Positions 35,430 to 45,116 of a stretch of 64,000 nt of DNA are shown piece after piece. The position numbers and the translations under genes were made by a program. Positions within the stretch are counted from its first letter, which is position 1, and every line of letters starts with the position of its first letter. The DNA is from Guyparkeria sp. WRN-7 (GTDB lineage Bacteria > Pseudomonadota > Gammaproteobacteria > Halothiobacillales > Halothiobacillaceae): positions 434,001 to 498,000 of the forward strand of contig NZ_LRFH01000014.1 in NCBI RefSeq assembly GCF_001641825.1, in the 5' to 3' direction. A model generated the notes under the pieces. The model searched no databases. It was not told where the DNA came from and saw nothing but the letters and a program-made list of their open reading frames with translations.

Positions 35430-37038
35430 GAGTCAACCTGTGCGTCAGTTGCTGGTCGTGCTGGGCGATCAGCTGAATGCCGACTCGGCCCTGTTTGACG
35501 GGGCGGATGTCGCGCGCGATGTCGTCTGGATGGCCGAGGTGGCCGAGGTGGCCGGGGAGGCGACCCATGTCTGGTCGCAGCAGTCGCGTATCGCGTTGTT
35601 TTTCGCCGCGATGCGTCACTTCGCCGCCTCCAGGCGCGCTGATGGCTGGCGGGTCGATTACCGCGAGCTTCCGGCCGATGCCGATCTGGACGACACGGAG
35701 TCACTGGAGCAGGCGTTGAGGCGGGCGATCGAGCGCTTGCGGCCCGAACGGGTGGTCTGGGTCCAGCCGGGCGAACATCGGCTACGCCAGTCGCTTCCCG
35801 GTGTGGCCGAAGCCCTCGGGGTCGAGTGGGAGGAGCGGCCCGATCGGCACTTTCTGGTCGAGGCCGACTGGTTTGCCAGCTGGGCCGCGCGGCGCAAGAC
35901 GCTGCGCATGGAACATTTCTACCGCGAGCAGCGACGCCGTCTCGACGTGCTGATGGAAGACGGCGAGCCCGTCGGCGGCCAGTTCAACTTCGATGCCGAC
36001 AATCGTCGCCATTTCGATGCCCGTGGCCCGGGGATGATCGATCCGCCGCGCCGTTTCCGGCCCGACCGGATCACGCGCTCGGCGCTCGAGCGGGTCGCCG
36101 AGCGGTTCGCATCGCACCCGGGGTCCGGTCACGATGCGCTGTCGCGTTTCGATTGGCCGGTGACGCCCGCCGAGGCCGAGCAGGCGCTGGCCGATTTCAT
36201 CGACCATCGTGCCGCCGGCTTCGGCGCCTATCAGGATGCCATGTGGACCGACGAGGCCTGGCTGTATCACTCGCGCCTGTCGGCGGCGATGAACCTCAAG
36301 CTGATGTCGCCGCATCATGTCATCCGGGCAGTGGAGGCGGCGTATCACGACGGGCGCATGCCGCTGGCGGCGGCCGAGGGGTTTGTCCGCCAGGTGCTGG
36401 GCTGGCGGGAGTTCGTCCGTTGCCTGTACTGGTGGGCGATGCCCGAACTCGCCGAGCGCAATGCCCTGGACGCCGAGGGGCGATTGCCCTCGTTCTACTG
36501 GAACGGTCGGATGGATGACGGCCCGACGGTGCCGATGCATTGCCTCGACCAGGCAATCGGTCAGACGCTGTCACTGGGTTACGCCCATCATATTCAGCGA
36601 CTGATGGTTACCGGGTTGTTCGCCCAGTTGCTGGGGGTTCACCCGCGGGCGGTCCACGAGTGGTATCTGGCGGTGTATGTGGATGCCGTGGAGTGGGTGG
36701 AGCTGCCCAACGTCATCGGGATGTCGCAGCATGCCGATGGCGGGTTGATGGCGAGCAAGCCCTATGTGGCCTCGGGGCGCTATATCCAGCGTATGAGCAA
36801 CTACTGCCGGCATTGCTGTTTCGACCCGGCGGAGGCTGTGGGTGAGCGGGCCTGTCCGTTCACCACGCTCTACTGGAACTTCCTCGATCGTCACCGGGCG
36901 CGCTTCGCGCGTCATCCGCGCACCGCGCTGCAGTGGAAGCACCTCGAACGTATCGACCCCGAGCGACTCGCCGCGATCCGGCAGGCGGCGGATGACTGGC
37001 GCCGGTCGCTGGGCGTGACGGGTGCTGGTGATGCCTGA
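35416..37038 (+). CDS. Fe-S cluster photolyase/cryptochrome (PhrB/CryB-type)
   Basis: This 540-residue protein is a deoxyribodipyrimidine photolyase-related flavoprotein of the FeS-BCP group, which repairs (6-4) photoproducts or acts as a light sensor. The N-terminal Rossmann domain ([16 protein letters not shown]) precedes the helical FAD domain. The C-terminal [21 protein letters not shown] (about residues 460-480) supplies Cys ligands for a 4Fe-4S cluster. The ATG at 35416 ([13 protein letters not shown]) overlaps the DUF2256 gene. The shared operator upstream suggests light-induced expression. Confidence 0.92.
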   Translation: MAETESQPVRQLLVVLGDQLNADSALFDGADVARDVVWMAEVAEVAGEATHVWSQQSRIALFFAAMRHFAASRRADGWRVDYRELPADADLDDTESLEQALRRAIERLRPERVVWVQPGEHRLRQSLPGVAEALGVEWEERPDRHFLVEADWFASWAARRKTLRMEHFYREQRRRLDVLMEDGEPVGGQFNFDADNRRHFDARGPGMIDPPRRFRPDRITRSALERVAERFASHPGSGHDALSRFDWPVTPAEAEQALADFIDHRAAGFGAYQDAMWTDEAWLYHSRLSAAMNLKLMSPHHVIRAVEAAYHDGRMPLAAAEGFVRQVLGWREFVRCLYWWAMPELAERNALDAEGRLPSFYWNGRMDDGPTVPMHCLDQAIGQTLSLGYAHHIQRLMVTGLFAQLLGVHPRAVHEWYLAVYVDAVEWVELPNVIGMSQHADGGLMASKPYVASGRYIQRMSNYCRHCCFDPAEAVGERACPFTTLYWNFLDRHRARFARHPRTALQWKHLERIDPERLAAIRQAADDWRRSLGVTGAGDA

Positions 37039-37230
37039 CTCACGTTTTTCGCGACGTTTTGTGTTCTTCGGCCTCCAATTGCCGTGTTTTTCCGTAAGTT
37101 AGCGCCACTTCGTGGTGGTATGTGTGCCCGGATTCTGGGATGATTCCCCTTGCTTTAACGGCCCGCAGGGAAGCGGGTCAAGCCTCCCGCTCGCAACCCG
37201 ACGGGCCACCCCGACAGGAGCCATCGGCCG

Positions 37231-39120
37231 ATGCCCGAAGTCAATACCATCCGCCTGATACGCCGCAAAGCGGTGTTGCTGGCCGTGCTGGGCATTTTTA
37301 TCAGCGGTGTGCTCGTTGCCGCAGTGACCGCGATACCCATTTACCAGTCCGCGCGTCAAGGGCTCGAGCGCAGCACCCTGATGGGCATCCAGGCGCAGGG
37401 CGCCGCGCTCAACAATCTGGTGCAGCGTTACGAGGGGGTTGCCCGTCAGGTCACCAGCCGGACCGAGATCCGCCGGCGTCTGGAGCAGTACGTCAACGGT
37501 CAGCTGTCGATGGGCCGGCTGGCGGCGTATACGAACCCGCGTCTGGCCGAGGCGCTGGAAAGCGAACCGGCGTTGCTCGGCATCAAGCGGCTGGGGCCGA
37601 TGGGCGAGGTGATCGTCGACCAGGGCGTGGGGGGCGAGATGCCGGACCTTTCCCGGCTGGCCGATCTGCGTGACACCGAGAGTCGACTGGTCCGGCTCGA
37701 GGGAAGCGTCATCTGGCGCACCATCGTGCCCATATTCGACGACCTCGGTCTGCGGCTGGGGACAGACGTGATGTTCTTCGAGGTCGACAATCTGGTCCAG
37801 CTGCTGCAGCGGAGCCGCACCTTGGAGCCGTCGGCTCGCGGCTTTCTGATCGAGCGCGAGGGCAGGCGCCTGGTCGGTATCGACGCGGAGCGTGGCGAGC
37901 TGGTGATCTCGTCGGCCAGCGAGGTGCTCACCGGCGACGTCTCGCGGATCGATCCGACCGAATCGGGCGTGGTCTGGCCCGATCTGGATCGCGAGAGTGG
38001 CGTGCTGTTCTACACCCCGGTGGGGGGTGGGCGGTGCCTGCTTTTGGTCGAGGTCGGATTCTGGAAGTTCTATGAGCCGGTGATCGCACGTCTGCTCTGG
38101 CCGCTGGGGCTGGTGTTCCTGCTGCTGCCCATTGTTGCCTGGCTGGCCGCGAGGGCGCTGCGCCCCGTGCTCCAGCGGCTGACCGAGCAGTCCGAGGAGC
38201 TGGAGCATTCCGCCGGCGAGCTTCGCCTGGCCGCCAGCGTGTTCGATGGCACCGGCGAGGCTGTCATGATCACGTCGCCCAACCATCGTGTACTGCGCGT
38301 CAATCCCGCCTTCACCCGCATCACAGGGTTTGCGTCGGACGAGGCGATCGGGCGACCGATGACCGACCTGTTTCAGCTGGGCGAATCGGATGCCGAACTG
38401 CTGGATGCCATCTGCCGCCGTCTCGGTGAAGAGCCCAGCTGGGAGGGCGAGATGGATTATCGCAATCGCCGTGGCGAGCGCATGACGGCGCTGCAGACCA
38501 TCAGCCAGGTGACCGACGATCAGGGGCGTGTCAGTCACTACATCCACATCTTCAACGACATCACCGCGGCCAAGGCCGCCCAACAAGCGATCCGGCACCA
38601 GGCGCATCACGATCCGCTCACCGATCTGCCCAACCGCGCGTCATTGCGGTTCCGCATCGAGCAGGCGATCGAGCACGTGCACGGGGATCAGAGCCGTCTG
38701 GCGGTGCTGTTCCTCGATCTCGACTACTTCAAGGACGTCAACGACCGGCTGGGTCATGCCATGGGCGACCGGTTGTTGCGTGAGGTGGCGGAGCGCCTGC
38801 AGCGGGTGCTGCGGCACGAAGATACGGTCGGTCGACTGGGTGGTGACGAGTTCCTGATCCTGCTGGAGGGGTTGCCCGCGTCCCGCTTCGCCGGCGAAGT
38901 GGCGCACAAGGTGATCGAGGTGCTGACCCAGCCGTTCGAGATCGAGGGCGAGTCGATCCAGATCGGCGTCTCGATCGGCATTGCCGTCTTCCCCGAGCAG
39001 GCGCGGGACGCGGACGGCCTGATCGGTCATGCCGACGCGGCCATGTACGAGGCCAAGGCGGCCGGTCGTGACACGTTCCGCTACTTTGACCACCGTGCGG
39101 CGGAGGGCGTGGACGGCTGA
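37231..39120 (+). CDS. membrane-bound PAS-GGDEF diguanylate cyclase
   Basis: This 629-residue protein has a transmembrane segment at about residues 13-36, a periplasmic sensor region (about 40-285), a second transmembrane segment (LLWPLGLVFLLLPIVAWLA) and a short linker helix. A PAS domain follows (VFDGTGEAVMITSPNHRVLRVNPAF), then a GGDEF domain with the intact active site RLGGDEFLILL. It should make cyclic di-GMP. No EAL domain and no obvious RxxD inhibitory site right before GGDEF. A CAGGAG Shine-Dalgarno precedes ATG 37231. It stands alone between the photolyase gene and prk. Confidence 0.92.
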   Translation: MPEVNTIRLIRRKAVLLAVLGIFISGVLVAAVTAIPIYQSARQGLERSTLMGIQAQGAALNNLVQRYEGVARQVTSRTEIRRRLEQYVNGQLSMGRLAAYTNPRLAEALESEPALLGIKRLGPMGEVIVDQGVGGEMPDLSRLADLRDTESRLVRLEGSVIWRTIVPIFDDLGLRLGTDVMFFEVDNLVQLLQRSRTLEPSARGFLIEREGRRLVGIDAERGELVISSASEVLTGDVSRIDPTESGVVWPDLDRESGVLFYTPVGGGRCLLLVEVGFWKFYEPVIARLLWPLGLVFLLLPIVAWLAARALRPVLQRLTEQSEELEHSAGELRLAASVFDGTGEAVMITSPNHRVLRVNPAFTRITGFASDEAIGRPMTDLFQLGESDAELLDAICRRLGEEPSWEGEMDYRNRRGERMTALQTISQVTDDQGRVSHYIHIFNDITAAKAAQQAIRHQAHHDPLTDLPNRASLRFRIEQAIEHVHGDQSRLAVLFLDLDYFKDVNDRLGHAMGDRLLREVAERLQRVLRHEDTVGRLGGDEFLILLEGLPASRFAGEVAHKVIEVLTQPFEIEGESIQIGVSIGIAVFPEQARDADGLIGHADAAMYEAKAAGRDTFRYFDHRAAEGVDG

Positions 39121-39152
39121 TGCCCGGGCTGCGGGCGGTGGTCGCGCAAAAG

Positions 39153-39188
39153 AAAAGCCCCCGCGGCGTATGCCGGCGGGGGCTTTTT
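39153..39188. terminator. bidirectional rho-independent terminator between the GGDEF gene and prk
   Basis: AAGCCCCCGC / GCGGGGGCTT stem (39155-39164 with 39176-39185) and an inner GGC/GCC extension, flanked by A and T tracts. It serves both the GGDEF gene (+) and prk (-). Confidence 0.9.
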
Positions 39189-39212
39189 CGTGCCAGTGGC
39201 GAACGGTGTGAC

Positions 39213-40106
39213 TTAGCCGTTGCGCTCCTGGATCAGGCGGTGGATACGCGGGGTGAGGATCAGGTCCATCGCGTAGCTCATCTTGCCGCCCGGCACCACG
39301 ATGGTGTTGTAGCGGGACATGAACGAGTTCGGGATCATCTGCAGCAGGTACGGGAAGTCGACGCCGAACTCTTCCGGATCGCGGAAGCGGATCACGACCA
39401 CGCTCTCGTCCGGGGTCGGGATGTCGCGGGCGATGAAGGGGTTGGAGGTGTCGACGGTCGGTACGCGCTGGAAGTTGACGTCGGTCTCCGAGAACTGCGG
39501 GGTGATGTAGTTCACGTAGTCCGGCATGCGGCGCAGGATGGTGTCGACGATCTTCTCGGCGGAGTAGCCGCGCTCGGCGTTGTCGCGGAAGATCTTCTGG
39601 ATCCACTCCAGGTTGACGATCGGCACGACGCCGACGCCCAGGTCGACGTGCTCGGCGACGTTGACGTCATCGGTCTTCACCAGACCGTGCAAACCTTCGT
39701 AGAACAGCAGGTCGGAGTCGGCCGGGATGTCTTCCCAGGGGGTGAACTCGCCCGGGCCGAGGTTGGTGTTCAGGCGCGCGTTGTGCTCGGCGGCTTCCTC
39801 GTCGCTGTGCAGGTAGTAGCGCTTCTTGCCGGTGCCCGACTCGCCGTAGCTCTTGAACAGCTCGCCCAGCTTGTCGAAGTGGTTGGCATCCGGACCGAAG
39901 TGCGAGAAGAAGTTGTTGCCCTTCTCGGCCTCGGCGGCCATGCGCTCGCGCATGTCCTTGCGGTTCAGTGCGTGGAAGCTGTCGCCTTCGATCACGACCG
40001 GCGAGATGTTCTCGCGACGGAAGATGTGGTTGAACGCCTTCTTGACGGTCGAGGTGCCGGCGCCGGACGAGCCGGTAACCGCGACTACGGGATGCTTCTT
40101 GGACAT
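39213..40106 (-). CDS. prk: phosphoribulokinase (class I)
   Basis: This 297-residue enzyme phosphorylates ribulose 5-phosphate to ribulose 1,5-bisphosphate in the Calvin cycle. It has the P-loop VTGSSGAGTSTV (about residues 10-21), VIEGDSFH, the loop FSHFGPDANHFDKL, LFYEGLHG and the C-terminal family sequence. Length fits the proteobacterial class I octameric form. AGGAGG precedes the ATG. A separate promoter is visible in the roughly 200-base leader region. No RuBisCO or cbbR gene lies within the window. Confidence 0.97.
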   Translation of the reverse strand: MSKKHPVVAVTGSSGAGTSTVKKAFNHIFRRENISPVVIEGDSFHALNRKDMRERMAAEAEKGNNFFSHFGPDANHFDKLGELFKSYGESGTGKKRYYLHSDEEAAEHNARLNTNLGPGEFTPWEDIPADSDLLFYEGLHGLVKTDDVNVAEHVDLGVGVVPIVNLEWIQKIFRDNAERGYSAEKIVDTILRRMPDYVNYITPQFSETDVNFQRVPTVDTSNPFIARDIPTPDESVVVIRFRDPEEFGVDFPYLLQMIPNSFMSRYNTIVVPGGKMSYAMDLILTPRIHRLIQERNG

Positions 40107-40231
40107 GGTCCCTCCTGTTGGAAAGCAGTGAAAAACGAAACGTGGAAAGCGGTGGTATTCGGTCGGTCAGCCGGGGAGGAGCGCGGCCAGCTGCATGGTG
40201 CTCGACTCACCCGGCAAAACGAAAGCCCACG

Positions 40232-40260
40232 ATAATAGGGGTTTACGCAACGGGGAACAA
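40232..40260 (-). promoter_or_regulatory. candidate sigma-70 promoter of prk
   Basis: On the minus strand TTGTTC and TATTAT (five of six to the -10 consensus) are separated by 17 bases. The predicted start is near 40225, giving a leader of about 119 bases to the prk ATG. The weak -35 would fit an activator such as CbbR, but I could not identify a clear CbbR site. Confidence 0.5.
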
Positions 40261-40308
40261 GTTGCTGCCTATCGAATAGGGCCATGCCCGGGCGGTGGCG
40301 GAGCTCCG

Positions 40309-41010
40309 TCAGCGGCGCCGATAGAGCAGGTCAAAGACCTGGTGGCCTCGTTCCTCGCCGCGCCGCTCGAACTTGGTGCGCGGCCGCCAGTCGGGGCGGG
40401 CGTTCTCGCCGGTGCCCTGGTGTTCGGCGACGAACGCCGGGTGGGCGTCGAGCACGTCACGCATGTGCTCGGCGTACTCGGCCCAGTCGGTCGCCAGGTG
40501 CCAGAGCCCGCCGGATTTCATGCGGCTGGCGACGAGATCCGCGAACGGTGTCTGCACGATGCGGCGCTTGTGGTGGCGCTTCTTGTGCCAGGGGTCCGGG
40601 AAGTACAGCAGCAGCCGGTCGAGGCTGCCCTCGCCGAGCCGCTCCTCGACGAACGGCACGGCATCGCCACAGACTGCCTTGAGGTTGGTCAGGCCGAAGT
40701 GCTCGATGCCGTTCAGCAGATGGCCGACGCCCGGGCGGTGGACCTCGATGCCGATAAAGTCGCTGTCCGGGTCCTTGGCGGCCATCTCCACCAGGCTGTC
40801 GCCGTTGCCGAAGCCGATCTCCAGCGTCAGCGGCGCCTGGCGACCGAACAGTTCGACCGGGTCGAGCCTCTCGCCCTCGGCCTCGATCAGGTATTTCGGC
40901 GCCAGTTCGTTCAGGGCGCGCTGCTGACCCGGGGTGAGCCGGCCCTCGCGGCGGATGAACGACCGGATGCGGCGACGGATGCCGTCGCTTTTTTGGCTGG
41001 TCTCGCTCAT
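40309..41010 (-). CDS. trmB: tRNA (guanine-46-N7)-methyltransferase
   Basis: This 233-residue SAM-dependent enzyme forms m7G46 in tRNA. Evidence: RIRSFIRREGRLTPGQQRAL at the N-terminus, the SAM motif LTLEIGFGNGDSLVEMA, FIGIEVHRPGVG, LYFPDPWHKKRHHKRRI (catalytic region) and the terminal TKFERRGEERGHQVFDL. The ATG at 41010 (MSETSQKSDG) is five bases after the thiG stop, so it is cotranscribed with thiG, a known gammaproteobacterial order. Confidence 0.96.
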   Translation of the reverse strand: MSETSQKSDGIRRRIRSFIRREGRLTPGQQRALNELAPKYLIEAEGERLDPVELFGRQAPLTLEIGFGNGDSLVEMAAKDPDSDFIGIEVHRPGVGHLLNGIEHFGLTNLKAVCGDAVPFVEERLGEGSLDRLLLYFPDPWHKKRHHKRRIVQTPFADLVASRMKSGGLWHLATDWAEYAEHMRDVLDAHPAFVAEHQGTGENARPDWRPRTKFERRGEERGHQVFDLLYRRR

Positions 41011-41015
41011 GGGAT

Positions 41016-41828
41016 TCAGAAGAACAGGCCGTCGATGGGCGAGGAGGCGCTGGCAAAGCGCTTGCGCGGCATGCGGCCGGCGAGGAAGGACTCGCGGCCG
41101 GCCTCGATCGCCTTCTTCATGGCCGAAGCCATCAGCACCGGTTTCTTGGCATGCGCGATCGCGCTGTTCATCAGGACACCGTCGCAACCGAGCTCCATGG
41201 CCACGGCCGCATCCGAGGCAGTGCCGACGCCGGCGTCGACGATGATCGGCACCTCGGCGTTCTCGATGATCGTCATCAGGTTGTACTTGTTCTGGATGCC
41301 CAGCCCCGAGCCGATCGGGGCGGCCAGCGGCATCACCGCCACGCAGCCGATCTCCTCGAGCCGCTTGGCGACGATCGGGTCGTCGGAGGTGTAGACCATC
41401 ACCTCGAAGCCGTCCTCGACCAGCGTTTCGGCCGCGAGCAGGGTGTTGGTGATGTCCGGGTAGAGCGTCTTCTCGTCACCGAGCACCTCGAGCTTGACCA
41501 GGTTGTGGCCGTCCAGGAGCTCGCGCGCCAGCCGGCAGGTGCGGATCGCCTCGGTGGCGGTGTAGCAGCCGGCCGTATTCGGCAGGATGGTGAAACGCTC
41601 CGGCGGGAGCACGTCGAGCAGGTTGGGCTCGTCGGGGTTCTGGCCGATGTTGCTGCGGCGGATGGCAACGGTAACGACTTCGGCACCCGCAGCCTCGGTT
41701 GCCTCGCGGGTCTCCTGCATGTCCTTGTACTTGCCGGTGCCGGTCAGCAGGCGCGAGGAAAAGCTTCGGCTGCCGACGACCAGCTTGTCGTCGGCCAGCG
41801 GGTTGGTCTCGGGGCGATTGTCAGTCAT
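41016..41828 (-). CDS. thiG: thiazole synthase
   Basis: This 270-residue TIM-barrel enzyme builds the thiazole phosphate of thiamine from deoxyxylulose phosphate, dehydroglycine and ThiS thiocarboxylate. Motifs: [23 protein letters not shown] (the Lys/Arg active region), [38 protein letters not shown] and [18 protein letters not shown]. The ATG at 41828 was chosen ([16 protein letters not shown]). The small thiS gene that normally precedes thiG is not present: only 38 bases separate it from ygfZ. Confidence 0.96.
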   Translation of the reverse strand: MTDNRPETNPLADDKLVVGSRSFSSRLLTGTGKYKDMQETREATEAAGAEVVTVAIRRSNIGQNPDEPNLLDVLPPERFTILPNTAGCYTATEAIRTCRLARELLDGHNLVKLEVLGDEKTLYPDITNTLLAAETLVEDGFEVMVYTSDDPIVAKRLEEIGCVAVMPLAAPIGSGLGIQNKYNLMTIIENAEVPIIVDAGVGTASDAAVAMELGCDGVLMNSAIAHAKKPVLMASAMKKAIEAGRESFLAGRMPRKRFASASSPIDGLFF

Positions 41829-41866
41829 GAGCGTGATTTCGTTCGGATTGGTGTTCGGTGGGCGGT

Positions 41867-42916
41867 TCAGTGCCGGGCGCCGGCCTGCTGGCTGCCGCCT
41901 TCGATGGTGTCGTGCGGGTCGAGGCTCAGTGGCAGGCCGTCGACCTTTAGCGAGTCGTGCAGGTGCTTTAGCTTGATCACGCTCAGCACCAGGCTGCCCG
42001 AGTCGTCCGGCAGCGGTGCGCTGCGCACCACTTCGCCCGCGGTCTGGTCGTTGTCGTTGACCACCGGGGTACCCTGCGCCGGCGGGGCGAGGCCCAGCAC
42101 ATGCCCGGCGAACAGGCGGCGGTTGGGCTTGCCCAGATAGTGCATACGGGCAATCACTTCCTGACCCGGGTAGCAGCCCTTCTTGAGGCTGAATGCCTCG
42201 AGTTCGTCGAGGTTGATCCACTGCGGCACGTAATGCTCGACGGTCTCGCTGCTCACCTCGGGGATCCGGTCCTCGATCGCGGCTCGCTCCCAGGCGCCCG
42301 AGCCGACGATTGTCGTGCCTCGGGCCTCCGCCACCAGCGGCATGAGGTGTGTCACCGGTGCGTGGATGGCGATGCGCGGGCCGTCGCCGTTGTCCTCGCG
42401 CAGGTAGAGCCGCCCGTGGCTGTCCACGGCGGCGGGCAGGCGCCCGGGCGACGCCGTGGCCGCGGTCAGTTGCTCGATCGACTCGCAGGCCGCCGGGTCG
42501 GAGAACGGACACCCGGCCGGGCTGTCGCCGCGCGGCCAGGTCACGCCGATGGCGGACTGCGCCTCTGCCAGCTCGAGGCTCACGTCACGCCGCAGGACGT
42601 ACATCTGCAGTCGCTTGATCAGGTTGGCGGCCAGGTCGGCACGCGTGACCAGGAGGAAGCGGTCGCCGTCGGCCACCACGCGCAGTAGTCCCAATGCGCG
42701 GCCTTTGGCGCTGCACAAGGCCGCGAAGCGCCCCGTGCCTGCCTCGATTGCCTCGATGTCCTGGGTGAGGATGGCGTGCAGGAATGCGCGGGCCTCGCTG
42801 CCGCTGACCGCGATCACGCGCCGTTCGGGCAGCTCGGTCATTTGGACGTCTTCCGGTGACGGCGTGCCGGCCGGTTGCATGAGCTCTTGCCAGGCGGTGT
42901 GATTCGCTTCAGGCAT
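41867..42916 (-). CDS. ygfZ: folate-binding tRNA-modifying protein YgfZ
   Basis: This 349-residue protein of the YgfZ/GcvT/CAF17 family aids Fe-S cluster assembly and repair of MiaB-type enzymes in a folate-dependent way. The signature [23 protein letters not shown] (about residues 225-247) contains the conserved Cys. N-terminal [22 protein letters not shown] is also typical. It is divergent from the YgfX-like gene and precedes thiG. Confidence 0.92.
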   Translation of the reverse strand: MPEANHTAWQELMQPAGTPSPEDVQMTELPERRVIAVSGSEARAFLHAILTQDIEAIEAGTGRFAALCSAKGRALGLLRVVADGDRFLLVTRADLAANLIKRLQMYVLRRDVSLELAEAQSAIGVTWPRGDSPAGCPFSDPAACESIEQLTAATASPGRLPAAVDSHGRLYLREDNGDGPRIAIHAPVTHLMPLVAEARGTTIVGSGAWERAAIEDRIPEVSSETVEHYVPQWINLDELEAFSLKKGCYPGQEVIARMHYLGKPNRRLFAGHVLGLAPPAQGTPVVNDNDQTAGEVVRSAPLPDDSGSLVLSVIKLKHLHDSLKVDGLPLSLDPHDTIEGGSQQAGARH

Positions 42917-42999
42917 CGACTACCCCATCGGTGGTCTCGATTGAACGGGTGCCAAGGATAGCATCCCCTCCGGCCTCGGGTTGTGCTAGAAAGGCGTTC

Positions 43000-43461
43000 A
43001 TGGAACGCACCTCACAGGGATTTCGTGAGCGCCTGCGTGCCGATCGGCAGCTGCTGTCGGCATGGATGGGTCTGCTGCTGGCCGCCTGGATCGCCGCAAG
43101 CTGGGTGATCTGGAGCGGCCCGTGGCCGATCGGCGCCCCGCAGCCGTGGCTGGAGACGATCTGGCGCCTGGTGGCCTGGGTGGGCGTCTCGGTCTGGGTG
43201 GTGCGCGGCCTGCGGCATCGTCCGCCCGGCTTTGCCCTGGAGGGGCGCCTGGTGTGGTCGGCGGGGCGTGGCGAAGTGGTTGCGACGACCGGCGAGATTG
43301 TGCGCGGGCCGACCCGACTGCAATGGCAGAGTCCGCTGCTCGTGGGCGTGACCATCGACGATCCGGCGGCCGGTCCGCTGACCCTGTGGCTGACGCCATG
43401 GCGGCTTGGCGAGCGCGGCTGGTGGCGGCTGCAGCGATTCCTGACCCTTGCACGGCACTGA
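43000..43461 (+). CDS. YgfX-like (CptA) small membrane protein
   Basis: This 153-residue protein has two closely spaced membrane segments (WMGLLLAAWIAASWVIW, about 23-39, and LVAWVGVSVWVV, about 58-69) followed by a beta-rich cytoplasmic tail ending GERGWWRLQRFL. The topology and the W-rich tail match YgfX, which partners SdhE (YgfY) in enterobacteria. The ATG at 43000 is preferred over the upstream frame. It diverges from ygfZ, a usual neighbour, but no sdhE-like gene is present. Confidence 0.65.
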   Translation: MERTSQGFRERLRADRQLLSAWMGLLLAAWIAASWVIWSGPWPIGAPQPWLETIWRLVAWVGVSVWVVRGLRHRPPGFALEGRLVWSAGRGEVVATTGEIVRGPTRLQWQSPLLVGVTIDDPAAGPLTLWLTPWRLGERGWWRLQRFLTLARH

Positions 43462-43493
43462 CCGACCTGCCCGTCGGCCCCCGGATTCCCGCG

Positions 43494-44150
43494 TCAGTCG
43501 GTCCCGCGTAGGCGGCGGTCGAGGGCTTGCACCTGGCGGCGCAGGTCCTCGGGGGTGCCGCTGTTCTCCAGTTCGTGATCGCTGATGCCGCGACGGGCCT
43601 CGTCGCCCACCTGCGCGGCCATCAGGGCCTCGACCTGTTGATCGTCAAGGCCGGGGCGGGCGCGCAGTCTCTCGCGGCGTGCGGGCAGTGGTGCGGTCAG
43701 GGTGACCACCGCGTCGAGCCAGTCCCGGTAGGCCGGCCACACCGCTTCCTCGGCGAGCAGCGGTACCACCACCAGCACGTACGGGGCGTCATGGGCAGCC
43801 TCGAGTGCCTGTCGTCGCGTCTCTCGGCGGATGGCAGGGTGCAGGATCGCCTCCAGCGCGGCGCGGTCGTCGGGGTCGGCGAGCATGCGCTGGCGCAGGG
43901 CGGCACGGTCCAGCTGGCCGTCCGCCTGGATGACCTTCTCGCCAAACCGATGCCGGATTGCCTCCAGGCACTCGCCCCCGGGGGCGACCAGTTCGCGGCT
44001 GATGGTGTCGGTGTCGATGACCGGAATGCCCAGCTCGGCGAAGAACTCGGTGGCCAGGCTCTTGCCGCTTGCGATGCCTCCCGTCAGGCCGATCAGGCGT
44101 CCCGTTCGTCGGGTCGACGAGGTATCCGCTGGGAGCGATTGGTCGATCAT
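43494..44150 (-). CDS. coaE: dephospho-CoA kinase
   Basis: This 218-residue enzyme makes the last step of coenzyme A synthesis. The P-loop GLTGGIASGKSLATEFF (about residues 22-38), VIDTDTISRELVAPG and a lid segment (HPAIRRETRRQ) are typical. It closes the pilB-pilC-pilD-coaE cluster, a standard gammaproteobacterial arrangement, with seven bases between it and pilD. Confidence 0.95.
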   Translation of the reverse strand: MIDQSLPADTSSTRRTGRLIGLTGGIASGKSLATEFFAELGIPVIDTDTISRELVAPGGECLEAIRHRFGEKVIQADGQLDRAALRQRMLADPDDRAALEAILHPAIRRETRRQALEAAHDAPYVLVVVPLLAEEAVWPAYRDWLDAVVTLTAPLPARRERLRARPGLDDQQVEALMAAQVGDEARRGISDHELENSGTPEDLRRQVQALDRRLRGTD

Positions 44151-44157
44151 GCCGGGA

Positions 44158-45045
44158 TCAGGGCATGCCGCCCAGGTAGGCGCTCATGATCGGTTCGCCC
44201 AGGTAGAGGGCGATCAGTCCGGCGATGACGAGATACGGCCCGTAGGGGATCGGGATGCGCCGGTCGTGCCGGAGCGCCGTTATCATCGCGATGCCGATCA
44301 CGCTGCCGGCAAGCGCCGAGAATAGGATCACCAGCGGCAGCATCTGCCAGCCCAGCCAGGCGCCGAGCGCGGCCAGGAGCTTGAAGTCGCCGAATCCCAT
44401 GCCCTCCTTGCCGGTCAGCAGCCGGAAGAGCCAGTAGACCGACCACAGCGCCAGGTAGCCGAAGACCGCGCCGAGCACGGCATCCTCGAGCGTGACGTGA
44501 TGCTCGGGTAGGACGATGGGCAGCAGCAGTCCCAGCCACAGCAGCGGCAGGGTGAAGACGTCGGGCAGCAGCTGGGTCTTGAGGTCGATCACCGCGGCGG
44601 CCAGCAGCGTCCAGCTAAAGACGATCACGGCCAGCCCCCAGGCGGTCGGGCCGAATTGCCAGGCGGCCAGGCCGGCGAGCACGGCGCCGGCGAGTTCCAC
44701 GGCCGGGTACTGCCAGGAGATGCGTGTCCGGCACTGGCCGCAGCGCCCGCGCAGCCACAGCCAGCTGAGGACCGGGATGTTCTGCCAGGCGCGGATCGGG
44801 GTGCCGCATGACGGGCAGCGCGAGCGCGGATGGATGAGGTTAAATGGCTCGTCCTCGCCCGCCTGTGTTTCGCCCTCGTCCCCGGCCAATAGGGCGCGGC
44901 ATTCGCGCTTCCATTCGCGTTCCATCATCACCGGCAGGCGGTTGATCACGACGTTGAGGAAGCTGCCGACCAGCAGGCCGAACAGGGAGGCGATCGCGAC
45001 CCAGAGCATCGGATGTGTGGTGAGGAAGGCGGAAAGTTCGGACAT
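44158..45045 (-). CDS. pilD: type IV prepilin peptidase / N-methyltransferase
   Basis: This 295-residue inner-membrane aspartyl protease cleaves prepilin leaders and methylates the new N-terminus. It has the cytoplasmic Cys motifs CPSCGTPIRAW and GQCRTRISW (a CxxC pair plus partial second pair), the catalytic Asp in AVIDLKTQLLPD and in GMGFGDFKLLAALG, and about seven membrane segments. It is followed by coaE; an intergenic hairpin separates it from pilC upstream. Confidence 0.95.
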   Translation of the reverse strand: MSELSAFLTTHPMLWVAIASLFGLLVGSFLNVVINRLPVMMEREWKRECRALLAGDEGETQAGEDEPFNLIHPRSRCPSCGTPIRAWQNIPVLSWLWLRGRCGQCRTRISWQYPAVELAGAVLAGLAAWQFGPTAWGLAVIVFSWTLLAAAVIDLKTQLLPDVFTLPLLWLGLLLPIVLPEHHVTLEDAVLGAVFGYLALWSVYWLFRLLTGKEGMGFGDFKLLAALGAWLGWQMLPLVILFSALAGSVIGIAMITALRHDRRIPIPYGPYLVIAGLIALYLGEPIMSAYLGGMP

Positions 45046-45067
45046 GATTCAGGTGCCTGACATGGAA

Positions 45068-45090
45068 ACGGCCCGTGCATCGCGGGCCGT
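45068..45090 (-). other. intercistronic hairpin between pilC and pilD
   Basis: ACGGCCCG-7 bases-CGGGCCGT forms a perfect 8-bp stem in the 71-base gap between pilC and pilD. No T tract follows on the minus strand, so it is more likely an RNA-processing or stabilising hairpin than a terminator. Confidence 0.5.
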
Positions 45091-45116
45091 GAGGGATCCG
45101 TCGAGTGGCGCGGTGA

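Noticed and set aside
37039-37230. Possible cyclic di-GMP riboswitch before the GGDEF gene
   Set aside because: GC-rich stems (GCCCGC/GCGGGT) are present, but the conserved GEMM core elements are not, so it is only structured leader sequence or nothing.
40107-40308. CbbR binding site in front of prk
   Set aside because: T-N11-A patterns can be found but are too permissive in this sequence to single out a site.
41829-41866. TPP riboswitch upstream of thiG
   Set aside because: Only 38 bases separate thiG from ygfZ, too short, and no CTGAGA core is present.
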